Position numbers and translations under genes: made by a program. This document shows positions 39,809-54,800 of a stretch of 64,000 nt of DNA, piece after piece (the first letter of the stretch is position 1; every line of letters begins with the position of its first letter). The notes under the pieces were generated by a model. It had not been told where the DNA came from. It saw only the letters and a list, made by a program, of their open reading frames with translations, and did not search any database. Location of the stretch: positions 744,001 to 808,000 of the forward strand of contig JABVXV010000001.1 of assembly GCA_013365325.1 (NCBI GenBank), in the 5' to 3' direction. Source of the DNA: Dipetalonema caudispina (taxonomy: Eukaryota > Nematoda > Chromadorea > Rhabditida > Onchocercidae).

Positions 39809-42800
39809 CGATGTTAAATTAATTTATAAAGCCAAGCAAGTGTTGATTTTATCTCTGATGTGGAAATTGGATCAAATGATCTGATCGATATTTTGTTGCA
39901 CTTTTTAACGAAGTTTTTGTTCGTTTAAAATCCTTTTTAATCTGGAATAGGAAAAGAAAAACTTTCAAAAGGAATAGGAAAAAGCTTCATTGTCAATGAA
40001 GAAAAACGATAAAAAAAGTGAAAAAGTTTACAATCGTAATGCATAAAGTATTCTATTTATTCATTAATTGTGCATGTAGACAATAATCACCGATTGATAA
40101 AATAAAATAAAGACAAGGAAACGATCACATGAAAGAGAGAGAAAAAGAAATATTAATTAGTTACACTGTTCAAATGACATAAATATCAATCTAGTTATAA
40201 ATGATACCACGATTATATGATCACTCAGATAATGAATATCATAAAGATCTCTTTGAGTGAATGATAAATTAAATATCTGCGGTAATGATTATAGCTTTAT
40301 TTCTCTCTATTGTAAACTTTTAATTACGCTAATTGCATTATCCATCTTTCATAAACGAAACTATTACATGCAACAAGCAATTTATAAGAGATATCATTGG
40401 AATGAAATGCAAAATTTAAATAATCTTTTAATTTACTTCAAAAGAAAATATAACTGTGAGAAACTAAGTTACCGAAAGGATAGGTAAATTGGAATACTAC
40501 GGCAACTATGTCTTCTTTCGTTTTAGCAGAAATACATATGCTAAAATATATAAGGAGCTCAATTATCCGGAGTGATAAATGTGTCTCCATATGGTAGCAA
40601 GCATCTTATTTATTTTTACTGTCAAACTTAAACTCCAAATTTAAGATTTAATTCAGACGAAATGAACTTGACCTCTCTTATCGTAATTACTTGCTGAGTT
40701 GTGAAGGGTGTCATGGTCGCATCACTCATACTGCAATAAATTGCTCTCGTGGAAAACCAAAGGAAGGTTGGTAGTTTTGAAATCCATTTTCGAGAACCAA
40801 AATTGTCCTTTTACAACCACTTCTTTGGCGTTTTCTCTCTTCCATAAACTCTTCGGTAGAACAAAAAAAGAGAAATTAAACTGACAAGAAAAAAATTAAA
40901 AAAGAAAATTAAATGTTTACTAATGGATAAAAACTTGAATACAAAGCTTATTAAAGTTGAAAATAAAGAATTAAAATTTAACTAATTTCAACCATGACAA
41001 TATCACTTCCATATATTGATTACTGATTACAATTCATGATTACAGTTCTTTGATGAGCAGGTAATTTTGTCACTGTTGAACTTTCACATCAACAAATTAA
41101 TGGTTTTACGTTGCACATTCCAACGCCTGCCGCGGTAAGGTAAGGTTATCACTTTGCATTATCACTTTTTGATCATCCGTTGAAATCCTTTTTTGATCCC
41201 GCCGAATATAATTATTATCAGTTCTGTCATCAGTTGTTCACGGGAAGTGATTTAGAAGACATGTTGAGTAATGTTGAATATTAGGTATATTAACCTATTA
41301 CTTTGTCATTTATTTTCTCTTTTTTAGGACTGAGATTACCTAGCTATACGGGAGGTCTCGAAGAACGAAGGATGGAAAAATGGTTGGAGACATGAGTTAA
41401 GGTTAGCCTTTCTCTAAATTTCAAGCTAAATTATTCTCAACCATATTCAACCAATTTAGGTAACGCAGGGAAAACTACTAATATTAGCCTAGATCCATGA
41501 TTAGTTTAGAATTGAACCATCGGAAATATTTCTTGTTCAATACTTTCATTGTTCCAGCAATAGAAATATCCCATTTGCAACATTGCATTTTTCGAAAACG
41601 ATCAAATATCAAATTTCTAAAATGGATCTCCGAAGACAGGTTTGTTTCACGCATCCGTTAAGTGATTTCTTTCTCTTCTTATGCGATAACTTTATTCCTA
41701 TTTTGTCGAAAAACGTAAAAGTGATAATAAAAGAACGGGTAAACTATCTTAATCCATTAAATGCGTTATATTCCTCCTAACTTTCAACTTTACTTCATAA
41801 TTTCTTTTTCCATTCTATCATTTGCATTACTTGTAAAATTGATTGTGGACATGGGATGTTTGACCTTTTTTTTTTCTTCCCTATAAATTATATCCTTAAT
41901 GATAAAGAGACTAGCAGGGTCAATAGGAGCAATAGGGTCTCACAGAAGTTCAGCTCATTTCATTGTTTTTATTAAAATTTTTTGATTTTTCTAAGATTAA
42001 TTGTCTCAATTATAATTCTAAGTGAAATGATGAAGTGATTTGAACTCATCAGATAAAAACTACCGACTCTAAACTTCACTGAAATATTAAAAGAAGTGAT
42101 AGTTATTTATAATTCATCGTTTATGAACATTCCTGTTCTGTTCTATTCATTATAAATTCAAATCTTTATTGCTTTGCACATCTGGTTACTTAATTACTAA
42201 CAGTTACCGAATAATATGTCTGGAAGAATTCGACAACTCGTTTTACTGACGAGAACTTTCTACAGCAGTATTTAAAGAAAATGTTCATGACGCAGGAATA
42301 TGATGAGAGTTTCTTGATTCAACACTAAATTACCCATTATGAAAAACGATTATAGCTTAAAGAATATTTTTGAGGTGGTGAATCAAAAAACATTCGCGGT
42401 GACTTTGAAATTTTCGAGAGAATGTTCCAAGAACTGGAAAATATGGGTGGAATTATAGAACATTCATAAAATATAGAATGTAAAGGAAGAGAAACTCTGG
42501 AAGTGTCATTCTGTAACGATTTTGAAGGTATAAAAGAAAAAAAAATCCGTTTGAAAACTACACAGCACCATAAAATTTTTACGAAAGATGAAAAAGATAA
42601 ATTTTTTAACATTTACTATGTATTTAATGGTGCGTCATCAGCAAAGTTAATTAATTATCGTTGCTGAAATACAAAATGATGATTGTCTTACTGTATGTAC
42701 CATTCATTACTAAGTGGTGATCGAACAAATGTAATTCGTACTTTCAAAATTAGTAATTCATGCATTCAAATGTTTCTTATATTTATGCAATTAGAGATTT

Positions 42801-45800
42801 TTTGAGAGAATTGATAAGGCGGATAATAGTGCACTGAACAAAGCGGAAATATCGCATGATTCTATACCTCACTGATATTAGTATTCTCAATTGAAGAGAA
42901 GATGAAGATTGAGGTATGAGATAAGAATGAAAAATTCTGCTTGGTTTCATACGTGTATTCTTCAGTTCAGTCAAAAGTTTAATATTTAAGACTTCGAAAA
43001 AAAAATAAAATGAGATCAAAAAAGATGAAATAAAAAAAAAAGCAAAAAGAATAGGTCACATTTCTTCGATATTCTGTGTCACATCATAAAATTGCTTGAT
43101 TTCATAAATGTATTGAAATATTAAATCGGTGGCACAAATCATTCAATGAATGATGGAAGCAAATCTTATTCACTTTATTGGCGATTAATCTTGACTTCTA
43201 AGATTTTATATTATATTATACTAAAATTATAAGTCTTAAAAGCATACGGCAAGTTGAGCTAATCCAAATCTCTCATTCCTAAGCTTATCTTCCTGTTTAT
43301 CACCTCCAAAAACACTAATTCTACCGTTCGAATTATTCCCCTTTAAGATTCATCGCGCAAAAAAAAAAAAATTAGCACAACAACATTTTGCTAATTTCTT
43401 CTGCTCTCAATCATATCTTTTCAACAATTCCAAAGCACTCAACCAAATCAATTTCTTTTACAAGTAATAATTAGAAAGGAAATAGAAAGTTTCCTTTCTC
43501 GATTAACGCAGTTTTGAAATAATTCATTTCATATATGAAATAACCATTCTCTTTCTTTATGATTGTTTGCCTGTTAAAACAAGTTTTTATTTAAGCACAC
43601 AGTAGACTTGATTTTTGATGTTTGCTAGTGAAGAAAAACACAAAAATTAATGGAAAAAATTTACCTAAGGATTAATTAATGAATTTCATACACAATTACT
43701 TCTAAAATTATAAAGCATTAGCAAAAGTAATGTCCATTACTTTATTGGTTCAGCCATCAATTGGGAATTTATCGTAGAAAAAGAAATTTTGGATTTCAGA
43801 AATAACAATCATTGTTATAAGAGATATGATGAATTAAACTGAAGCGAAAAGTAAGGAACAGAAATATAAATGAACTTTCAAAATTGCTTCAGAAATGTTT
43901 GAAAAGAAAACCAAAGTTTACGCATTCAAATGATTGAACTATGATTTATTCACTATGCAAGAAGGATTTCGGGGAAAAATGCTATCCTTCCTGTGATTTG
44001 GTATGAAATTGTAAATTTGAAGCTTATGGGATTTCAAATGCAAGTTGATTTAAGAAAATTGACTGATTCGAGAAAACAAAAAAGTAAAAGACTAATTGGA
44101 GAAAGTGAAGATGTGAAATGTTCCTGTCATGAAAATTATTTAATATTTGCAATCATCATAAATCATCAGGTCTACCAAAAATCAGTTTAGTTATTCAATT
44201 CATATTTTTCCTGATGGTAGCATCGCATTTTCAATAATTTTACGATAATTGATCCATCGATAAAACTATTAGTTCATTCCCCGTAATGAATGATTGCAAT
44301 TCAAAAAATGAACGATTGAAAGAGCAACGATATACAATTTAAATTTGTTTAATCAAGACTTTTTGACCAAAAAGTGTAGGATAAGATTGATATAATCATC
44401 GGTTAATTTGTAAAATCTTTGCAAAAAAAGACCGGAAGTAAAGTCGTTAAGCTTGTTAAAAGGAGAAGTGATTGTTTTTGATATGTTCCATTCAATGATT
44501 TCGCAATTATAACATAAAATTTACTAATTATTCATGCAAAAAAAAAGTAAACCAAAGTAAGGAAAATGAACTTTGTCAAATTTCCTCTTTCAAAATGAGG
44601 GATAAAAAATATGCAAAAGTGTAAGAGAATAAAAAGTACAAATATGATGAGTAATTTCTATATTTGTGACTTCGTCTTAGTGGCAAACAATTAAAAGAAT
44701 CAAAATATTCCATGTGTAAAGAATTTTGGGGTAGAAGTGGTAAGATGGGTAGAGAAATGAGTAAGTGAAAAAACCAAAAAGTTCCCAGGGAAAATTGTAG
44801 CGAAAAATGTAAATAACCTTAGGCATATTTATAGAAGACACATTTAGTCTTGTGAACGGAAAACATAAACAAGTAACAAAATCAAAGTATAAGTGAATAA
44901 TTGAAATTAAACTTCATAGCATCGGTTTTTGTTTTTGCAAGAGCTTTTATGTTATTAATTCTCAGCCAATTATTATTATTATTTGTTTGTTTACAGCATA
45001 ATCAACAATTTGTTGCATTCAGGAAAAATATATTAGGTAAATTGTTAGCATCGAATCAGATAGGATAGTTTTTATCGTTTAGAGTTCAGCAATTTTAAAA
45101 CTAAAATTTAAGACAAATTGCAATCTGATAGACCACATTCAAGGTTTAACGATTCATATTACAGAAGTCAACATTTTTTATTCTTCGAGGTTTAAACCAA
45201 TTTTTTTCCTCATCTTGGAAAAAGTAAGTAAAAAGAACAAATGAATTAAGTTAAATTTAGTTTAGGGTTTGAAATAACGAATAAAAATCTTTTGTCATTT
45301 CTTACAAAAATATTAAAAAACCAAGGCTAATTTGAAAAGTGATAAAAATACTTAAATTTTATTATTATTTTTTTCTTTTTTTTTATCTACATAGCTTACA
45401 GAACTTTTTAGGAGACAATTAATGTCGAGACTAAGATGATCAGCACAACAATGTTAGACTTGTGCGTTATTTTCATTTGAGAAAAATAATACTGAAATAG
45501 ATGGTTAATTTCCTTATTGGTTACATCTGAAAACTAGTTTCATCCTTCATTCCCATTCTATATCATCATAATCAATAATAATGTGGTGTTTACCGAATTA
45601 CCGCAGTAATATATTGCAAAGACAGCAAAGAATAGCAGTGTGTTTCTGTTGCAACGGGTTGCTTATTGCAATCATTCGGAATATTTTGCAGTTTTAAGTC
45701 ATTCAATCAATAACTTGTGATTAATTCATTTAATCTTACAAAATTTACATCATTGACAAACTGTGTATATATTATTTTAGCAAGCAAGCGTATGTTTCGA

Positions 45801-47499
45801 TTTCCCACTAAGATCTTCCCGAAAAATGTAATTCAGATCATTGTAATATGAAATGCTCAATATATCAGATATATATATATATGATAGTAGTGATAGATTT
45901 ACCTATAAGTTAACAAATCAGTAAACGAAAGGAATGGGATCGTTTCATGGCTGGCAATGTTCTATGAAATTAATTGGATAATATAATTCATTTGTGGCTA
46001 TTCGTTTACAAATTGGAACTGTTTGAAAAATAGGACTTTGCATTATCACAAATCGGATAATTCCTTGAAATTTATTTTAAATTTAGCTTTTTAGACAGAA
46101 ACAGCAGATATTATGAGTTTGTTCAAATTCAAATTTACAAACTCATCATAGATTTCCTCTTTTATTAAGTTTCATTTCTTGTTGGCGCATTATTTTGAAA
46201 TGAAGCTCAGAAACAGATAAATATAATTCCGATATCGCTTCTTCTTATAAACAAATCTATGAAATGCAAACAAAGCACGGACAAAACTTTAGCCTCTAAT
46301 GAAAAGAGACATTCGAGATGATGCAGGACAATGTGACTTGGTAATTATCTTCTGGTATAATTTACCTCTTGTTTTCTTCAATTGATCCCCATGGAAATTT
46401 TCACCTTTATTCTTGTCAATCTTATCTTACAGTTAAACTGTCACATATCATTTGCATAGATTATAATCTCTCAATTAAACCAACGATAGGTGTCAGATAT
46501 CCATCCAGCATGAACGTAAATGATCCTTTGCAATCAATCGATACAAGAAATCATGCTGATTTCGAGTTACTAAAGTATAATATTAATATGGTACTTGTCC
46601 CATGTGCAAAAGCTCTGCTATAAGCTTGTTCTATGTAAAACTACTAATTGATTGATATCGAAATGAATAAACTCTTTCACCTCAATAGATGTTAAAGTAG
46701 TAAAGATCGGCAATTAAAGACATTATTTCCCTCAGATTATTATTATATATAAGCTATAAAATGCCAAGTACCGTATGGTAAGGTGTGCAGTTTAAAAATC
46801 GGTCCTAATGATGAAATTTCTTTCTGAGAAGTAGCTAGCTACACGATCTGAAATTTAGTGTATGTTGAGTAATTTTGCAAATCTCAAAAGAACACCGACT
46901 TCTTAAATAAGACCGAAAATAGCGGCCTAGGGTCATCGTCAAGATAATTTATTAATGCCATTAAATGTGTAAAAGTCTATTTCTATTATTAATATTGTGA
47001 AAAACCACCATTATCACTAATCTTTTTTATATCACTTATCATCAGTGGAATTAAATTTTTCAGCGTTTAGAAGTTTGGAAAAAAATGAGCAATCAAAAAA
47101 AAAAAATGCTCTTTTTATTTTATAAACTGAAAAAAAGTGAAAATGTCAAAGTTTAAGGATGAAATCAAGAAAGACGGAATAAAAAAGAACAAGAAGAACA
47201 GGCATTTTCGTTCTTCAATGTTTTGAAAATCATTTTATTTAACAGCAACAGCAAAAATATGAAAGTGTAAAAACGAGTTTTTGACATTTTTTCAAGTCAT
47301 CTAATATTATTTGATAATAAGTGATTAGCAAATAATAATCTAAAAATTACGTAATTTTTGCTTAAGTTGCGTCATAAAAGGTGATGTCATATTTTATTTT
47401 GTAGTATTCGAGTAATTCAATCAAAAAATGATAAATGAGTTAGTGAATAAGCCACAAGAAATGATGGCGTATTTTTTTAAAGTACAAAAAAAGTAGAAA

Positions 47500-47505
<6 letters not shown>

Positions 47506-47546
<41 letters not shown>
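47506..47546. repeat. (CA)n microsatellite
   Basis: About 20 uninterrupted CA units, preceded by a CACATA variant. Confidence 0.95.
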
Positions 47547-47550
<4 letters not shown>

Positions 47551-48011
47551 AATATAAGCAAGAGGTGAATTTTAGTGCCTAATTTCTATTCCATTCAATT
47601 TTCGCTGAAAATGAAATGTTTGTTAATTTCTTTCTGAAATATATTTTAGTTATCATTGGAGAAATAATCACTGTAAATTAGATTTTGATCAAGCCATTTG
47701 GAAGACTGTTAATTTGTTTGTTTCATCCGTCAAATTTGAAAGGAAAAAGTAACAGAATGATCATTTAGATCTTTCTAGCAATTAAAATATTTGAATAGAA
47801 ATTGAAAAAGAAATTTAACTTAACCGATTTTTAACTGAATAAGATCGATGTGTACGTGTAAAGTTCATCATTAAAAGGAGTGAATTTACTGCCAACCAAT
47901 TTTTTCTACCTTTTTAATTCATACTCCTCCTAAAACGAGTTAGATGAGTCACACAACTGTACACATCCATCACTTTCATTTCATTAATTTCGGTATTCTA
48001 AGGAGATATAT

Positions 48012-48032
48012 GTGTCTGTCTGTCTGTCTGTG
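48012..48032. repeat. (TGTC)n microsatellite
   Basis: Four to five TGTC units ending in TGTGTA. Confidence 0.85.
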
Positions 48033-48058
48033 TATAAAAGTAAAGTTAAAAGAAATTT

Positions 48059-48076
48059 GACGTCAACGTTGACGTC
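48059..48076. promoter_or_regulatory. 18-bp perfect palindrome with CRE-like half sites
   Basis: GACGTCAACGTTGACGTC is its own reverse complement. Each end carries a GACGTC core, and with the base before it the left copy reads TGACGTCA, the full CRE consensus bound by CREB/ATF-type bZIP dimers. It lies 3.8 kb upstream of the plus-strand gene and 8.3 kb upstream of the minus-strand gene. That it is regulatory is inference only. Confidence 0.3.
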
Positions 48077-51000
48077 GAGTAAGCTTGAAGACTTTATCAT
48101 TTATTTAATTTAATTAGTTTTTGCGATGAGATGTGATTTGCGCTTCGCTTGTTGCCCAAATTGTTGAGTTCATTGAAAATTGAAATTGAAACAAGTTGAT
48201 TAGAAATTAAAGAAAGTGATGACAAAATTCGAAAGTAATTTCCATTTTCCCTTTTCTCCTTTCTCTTTCTATTTTTTTTTCTTCCTTAGTTAACATGAAA
48301 TAAAAGGTTCACTGTTTCCAATTAAACTAGATGTTGAAATTATTTGATCGGTAAATTCAAGCTTGTTTAAGGTTTATTTAAGCCAAGTGAAATTTCTTCA
48401 ACTCAACGAATGATGCGAATATGCAGCAGGCGTTGATCGATGCAACAACAACGGCGCTATCATCAACATCTACGATGATGAGGAGAGAAGGGAAGGAAGG
48501 GAAGGAGGGAGAGAGAGGATTGTCAGGGAAAGGATGGATCAATCGAGCCCATTGGCTCACTACTCTGAGCTTCATCTCACTCCTCGCAAACCGTTTCATT
48601 TTCCTGAATGTGTGTGGCGGTTTTGAACCGTTCAACAACCGACTTCATCTCATCATGGATCCATCAGTGATCATGTGATAATCATTGATTTTGTCGCGTT
48701 TTTTATTTTCCTTTTTCCTCTTTCTCTCTCTCTATCCCTCCTTCTCTCGGTACATGTAAACATGTCAAAATTCTATATATAAACAAGTAAAAGATCTACT
48801 TTCAGTTGTGTCTATTCACTACAAAGAGAGATTAGTACTCTCTCCTATCTGCAATCATTTCATTTTACAAATTTTTGATGAGTAATTAGCAGACGAAAGG
48901 TTCATTGAAATATGTCAACTTACCCATAATCATCAATTAATAAGGAAGTTTGAGGTGACAGGTCAACTTATTCTTTTGCCATAATGTTAGTTGTTGGAAA
49001 GATCAAATGTTGCTAGTTGATCGTTGTTGAAAGAAGATAGAGGCTTCAATGCTTTAAGAATATTCAGCTGGCTGTATGCTTCATCTTAATATCTATGCTT
49101 TGGTTTATCTGGGTTTTCATTTGGCCATTTAATCAGATTCATTAAAGACTAATCTCTATCTAGAATTTAGTAAAATGATCAATTAAAATACTTCTAAAAA
49201 AAAAAAAAGACTTAAAAGATCTATTCCATCGTCTATCCATGCGCTTATTTTCCATTTTACCTTTGAAAGAATAACCTTGTAATATTCAGTGAATGATTCA
49301 TTTATCAGGTAGATGAGTACAATAAGACATTTTTCAGTGAAAATTTAAAGAAATCAAAATCAGGTTATATGATCTACCATTCGTTTAATGGTTAACTTCC
49401 ATTGGTATCTTTTGATGGCGCTTATGTTGTAGACATGTCACCGTCAAAGAATACATCACAATGATTTGATACTTAATCAAATTTTCAATTTCAAAATCTC
49501 TTCATCATTCACTTCATCGTTGTATTATGTCGATAAAAATCTCAAAGAGATATCCAAGTTGACCTTATCGACAGTCTATTATTCAAACAATTGTCCTGAT
49601 TGTTCATCATCGCATAATTAATGTATAGGGAGAAAGCCAGGAAGAGAGTTAATCATTTGAAAAGATAAAGATTGCGGTTCAGAATTAGAAATGATAATGT
49701 CACATTAACTTCATGCATTTCAAATTGATAGGAGAAGAAGTCAGAGTATAATCGATATGAAATTTTCTTATCATAGAAATAAAACCTCTTTGTCAACATT
49801 TATCTTTCCTGTTTGTGTAATGTTATGATAGAATACATGAAAAGAAGATGATTTAACGAAGTATTTAAAAATATATATTATCGATTTATATTGTTTATCT
49901 TCAGTAAACATTTTAACAAATAGTATAGAATTTGTCGTAAAGCGGTTTATCTTTTAAAAGTACAACTAAGAGTTTTTTTTTTCTTGAAATTCCCGTGTGT
50001 TTTGCACTTCTTGTTATTTAAGCAGCATTAGTTAGTTGTACATTTCTTGTAATTTTTATTTCACTTCAACACTAAATGATTCTTCAAAGAAGTATTTTAT
50101 TTTTTTTACAAGACAAGATTGATTGTTTGTGAAATTCATATTCGTTTCTTTGTTTAGAACATTTGTTCATGTCTTTCTTCCTTTTTTTTTTTTTTTTTCT
50201 CGTATGCAATGGATGATTACGATTAAAAGTATCAGTTGTCTTCCTGACATTTGAACCAATGAACTAAATGAAGAATTGATAAGCAATACTTAAAATGATA
50301 ATTTACAATTATGAATATTCGTTGTATCATGAAAATCATTTCGTTTGTTGTTTTTATCAATGTGTAAAAAGGAGGACGGTTAGATTTTTGCTATTGATTG
50401 ATTTATAATCGGAATTGAAATTTTTGTTAAACTAATTTTGTTTTCTTAGAGTTGACAGAGAACAGCTGTTTATCTTTTGTTCTATTTAAACGAAAGCATT
50501 TCCTTCTTTGTCCTATTAAATCTTCAGAATTTTTGAATTCTATCTCGTTTACAATTTAATCCTTACATCTCCTTGGAATTCATATAATTGCTTCTAAAGT
50601 ACAGCAATTGCTTTAATGTATGAATGAATTCATCTGATAATTAAAGAATCCATTTCGAATGATTCCAATATTATTAGTAAAGGCCTAAAAAGAGAATTTA
50701 ATTTAATAATGCACAGTGAAGAGTGGGAGGCTATGAATATTAAGCTTGATGAGATACTTATCGATTCTCGAGAATTTTAATACTCTTTACAAAAGAATTA
50801 ATCTTTCTATTGGTAAGATGGTATTGGCCAATGTTCATTATCCTACATTAATAGCTTCATTTAGCTTCCATTCTCATACATTCACTTCTATTTCTCTCTA
50901 ACATATATTTGACATATCACACTACGACGATATGCAGGCATATCAGATGTAAAGATTTAGGACATTCCTTTGTGAAGCCATATCGTGCAGTTAAATTTGA

Positions 51001-51223
51001 TATTTATTCTATTAATTAGTATTTTCATCAGATTTATTTTGTTACATTCTTTTTTTGATTATTTATCATCAAGCATACAATGAGAATAGAACTAGTAACC
51101 AGTTATTTTCTTTGTTTCTTTAAAAAAGCATTTCACTTTTATTATCTATTCATTCATTTGATCAGATCTTGAAACATAAGTACAAAAAAATCAATTCTTT
51201 TTTAGCAGAACTAAGAGGAAGCT

Positions 51224-51248
51224 TTGTTGTTGTTGTTGTTGTTGTTGT
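51224..51248. repeat. (TTG)n microsatellite
   Basis: About eight TTG units, upstream of the CCPG1-like gene. Confidence 0.9.
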
Positions 51249-51480
51249 GCTTGTGTTCAAGGAATCAAACCTGATGCTATAGAAGATTTGCACCTGCTAC
51301 TACTCGTCCCTTCTTGTTTTTAACACACATGAAATATATCACTAAAAAAATATTTACTGTTAAAAAGAGGATGACTTTAACAAGTGACCTGCTTATGCAA
51401 ATAAACAGTTGAACAGTTTTATTTAATGATTTGAAGGCTATAAAAAGAGTTTGGTTAGGGACAAAAGGAAAAGAGAGACT

Positions 51481-51516
51481 TCTCTTCCTCTCTCTCTCTC
51501 TCTCTCTTTCTCTTTC
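51481..51516. repeat. (CT)n-rich tract
   Basis: TCTCTTCC followed by about eight CT units and CTTTCTCTTTCT. It lies roughly 330 bp upstream of the CCPG1-like start codon and could be a promoter-proximal pyrimidine tract. Confidence 0.8.
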
Positions 51517-51830
51517 TGGAAAACATAAACTATTGGGGGGTATATGCATTGCTTGCTGTATTGTGTTTATTCAATTTGCTTTTGTAAGCAATGGTTGAAC
51601 TTTTCTTATACGACAATCAGCATCTGTTGTTTCCCTTTTTATCATTATTTCATTCATTCATGATTTCATCGAGTGGATAACTTTTTATCATTTATCGTTA
51701 TTATATAGAAATACCTTTGATCTTTTATCCTTTGTTTGCTTTTTTTTTGACGTCATATTTTTTAGTCATTGGAATTGCAAATTTAAAAGGCACTCGTCAA
51801 GAAATATACCTCAATTCTGTGATTAATTCT

Positions 51831-51843
51831 TTTTGTTTGTAGA
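51831..51843 (+). promoter_or_regulatory. Probable spliced-leader trans-splice acceptor
   Basis: TTTTTGTTTGTAG is followed by a single A and then the ATG of the CCPG1-like gene. A 3' splice site this close to the start codon, with no upstream coding exon, is typical of nematode SL trans-splicing. Confidence 0.55.
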
Positions 51844-54800
51844 ATGGATGATTGTCGTTTGACTCGTTCACCATCCATTTCGAGCTTCGACACCAATCAT
51901 TCTTCATGGAGTTTTGTTGGAGAGGATGATTTTGATTTGTTAGATGTAAGTTTCTTCTTGTATTGCGTAACCTCTTTTTGAAATTTGATGTCACTGAATG
52001 CGTGATAACAATTGAAATTTCAGCAAGACGAAAATAACTCAGCGTCAGAAAATGACGTGGATGAGATGGAAGAAGAGGATGAGCAGGTCGAAGAGGAAGA
52101 TGAAGAAGAAGAAAGTGAGGATGATACAGATGATGATATTTCTGTAGTTACTGAAGAAGACATGCTGAGCGATCCTTCTGCGCTTACATACACTGACGTT
52201 GTCAAAGTATCCAAACAATTGGATGAACTTTGTAAGCTTATTTCTGAGTGCCATTTATATCATATTTTATGTGAAGCAGTGGCCATGACTGTCCAGAATA
52301 ATCGACAGTGTGTTTATGTGTGCGTAGGAAACGTGACCACACGTATTCCTTAGTCGTGCATTGCTCTTCTGGATGCCGTGATGCTCAGTATTTTATTAAA
52401 TCTAGAGCATTGCTTTATGGGTTAGGTTCCCATTTCGGTACACACATTTGACATCCGGGATTTAAAGGCCAAAAATGTTTCAAACAAAAAATCATCCCTT
52501 TGTTCAGTTTTAAAATTTCGACGAAATAAAATCCTATTGATACAGTTTCTTAAAAGATATTCTCGATTTTTTTTTTTTTTGATTGCCACTAATTTTCAGT
52601 TTTTTTTTCATTTCGGTTCACTTTTTTATTGCTCAGATGTGAAAAACTTAGTAAATTGTAATTGTCTTGCTTTCCTATAATAGAAGCAGACAAACTTTAA
52701 AATAATCTAATTTGATGAAATGTATAGACGTAGAACAGTAATTTCCATGTCGTTTGTTTCACGTAAAACATGCACGGTTACGGCATCATTAATATACACA
52801 CACTGAATAATTTTGAACAGTTTTGACCTTTATAACGGCATGGAATTTCTGGTATTTTATCTCATATAGAAGAAGAAACAAATCGTGTTTAGCCATTGAA
52901 ATGATGAGAACTTGAAAATGTTGTTCATTTCTTTCTTTTCCAGCGAAATGTTTTGACTCACCACTCACTCACATCTTGGAGAATTTTGTTCTGGAACGAA
53001 ATGTCAGGTTCATGGCAATCATTTCAGCTGCTACGATCGCTATCGTCATGTTTTGTTATGCATTCGGTACCTTCTTTACAAATTTAGAACTATTCGTGGC
53101 TTTTTGATCTTACTATTGGCACATGGTTTGAGTATTATTACTGTGGGATTTCAGTACAGTACCGCAATCATGTGAGTAGACAAAACTTTAGTTGACATGC
53201 TTATAATACTTCAATTTTTCTCTTTCTGACTTTATCTGTAATTTTTGAACTAATTTTTCTCCACATAAACTCAGACTTTGTTCTTTATCGTTCCCCTCAA
53301 AAAATTTCCAGGTGTTGGAAAGCAAGAGTCCTTGTCATTTATGTCAACAGATAATGTTTGTTTCGTTAATGAGGTTGGTTTTATAGATTCTAATATATTT
53401 CTTTAATGAATTCCAGTATCTTGCATTTTATCTCAGCATTATTTACATAGGTCGAGAAATTTTGTAGTTTCAATAATAAGTTATTAATGGGAAACATAGC
53501 TTATTTGAGTAAGATAAGGGATGAGATATCAAGCGGTCAGTATGCGAATTATTTTGCATCATTCCTTTACTTTTTGCGATATATAATTAATCAAAAGTTA
53601 GTAGGGAGTCAAACTCCAATGAGTTTATGCGGTACATTATTTCTTTTATGCGAAACAACAAGGTTAGTTATCTTCAAAATAACGACGTGGTGAACGACGT
53701 AGTGAACAAATGGGAGATAAAGTGAAACCATAAATTATGAAGTGAAAAAAACTCTCAAGTAATATTTGAATGATCAGCTTGCTTCATAAAACTTTATCAT
53801 TTTCAGGACCACTTTCTCGGTCTGCAGTACCGAGATGCTGCTCCTTCCTCTTTACATTCATTTTTTGAGACCCCTCTAAAGCCATCACTTCCGGCTTGGT
53901 CTATTCTCCCATCCAGTATCCCGAAACTACATGCAATTGAACCATTTTCTTGGATATTTAATTCCGAAAGCATTAGAGCATCACAAGACGAGCGTAGATA
54001 TTCCGCTACAAATCAGTGCGAACGGGTTTTGATTGAAGTAAGTTGATATACTATTTTAATGGTCATTTTACGAAATGGTTGTTCATACTTTTGAATGAAT
54101 TAATTCGAAAAGGTCCGGAAATATAGTCGAAGCATTGTAGTTGCCTAGTTTTCAGCTTTTCTCGATTCATTAAAAAGGTAGTTCTCTAGACGCATGACAT
54201 CAGTAATCCATAGATAAATATAGCTGGAAATTCCTAATTGATGTAAACACATCCCCATTTATTGGTTCAGAAAGTTGATGAGTGCGAATCAATGTAAATA
54301 TATTATATTAAACAATGTAATAGCTGCCATGATGGTCTGTAGAAGAAGAAGAAGGCCGATATGACCATGGCTTTTCTCGACAAACCTATTTATGACAATG
54401 TTAATCTTGCTGTCATTTCACTATCCGAAGATAGTTATGTTGTTTGGAGTGTAGACAACCAACATGTATCTTATGATTTTCCTTTTTTGCTAATAAATTA
54501 GATATTATTTTATAGCATCAATTCAATGGAGAGAGTGAAACTGTTCGACGATATTTGAGACATGCAGAGAAACTGAAAAAACCATGCAGATATGAGTCAC
54601 CAATTTTACCAACTATAAACGAAACACTAGTTGATGGAAAAAGCAAAGAATCAACTCAGGATGGAAAACTGCAGATGGATTTGCAGGTGTTGATAATTGA
54701 TTCCGTGGAAAATTGGAATTCGATAAAAACTGAATTAACAAAACATCCAGAAGCCAATAAAATAGAAATTTCAAAATCCCAGAAACCTTCGTCAATCCCG

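Larger units (their letters stand above)
39809..51841. other. 12 kb intergenic region between divergent genes
   Basis: It separates the minus-strand Patched-related gene from the plus-strand CCPG1-like gene, so it should hold the promoters of both. No supportable coding exon was found. It contains a CA microsatellite, TTG, TGTC and CT runs, a palindrome at 48059-48076, and a GC-richer patch at about 48.4-48.7 kb that is open on both strands. That patch is followed by a CT-rich tract and CTATATATAAAC near 48773, a possible core promoter. Confidence 0.5.

Noticed and set aside
48378..48678. Overlapping 85-86-codon frames on both strands
   Set aside because: GC- and GGAAGG-rich repeats keep both frames open. 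It looks more like promoter or low-complexity DNA.
52020..52254. Minus-strand serine-rich frame opposite the acidic exon
   Set aside because: It is the shadow of the GAA/GAT codons that encode the Asp/Glu tract of the plus-strand gene.
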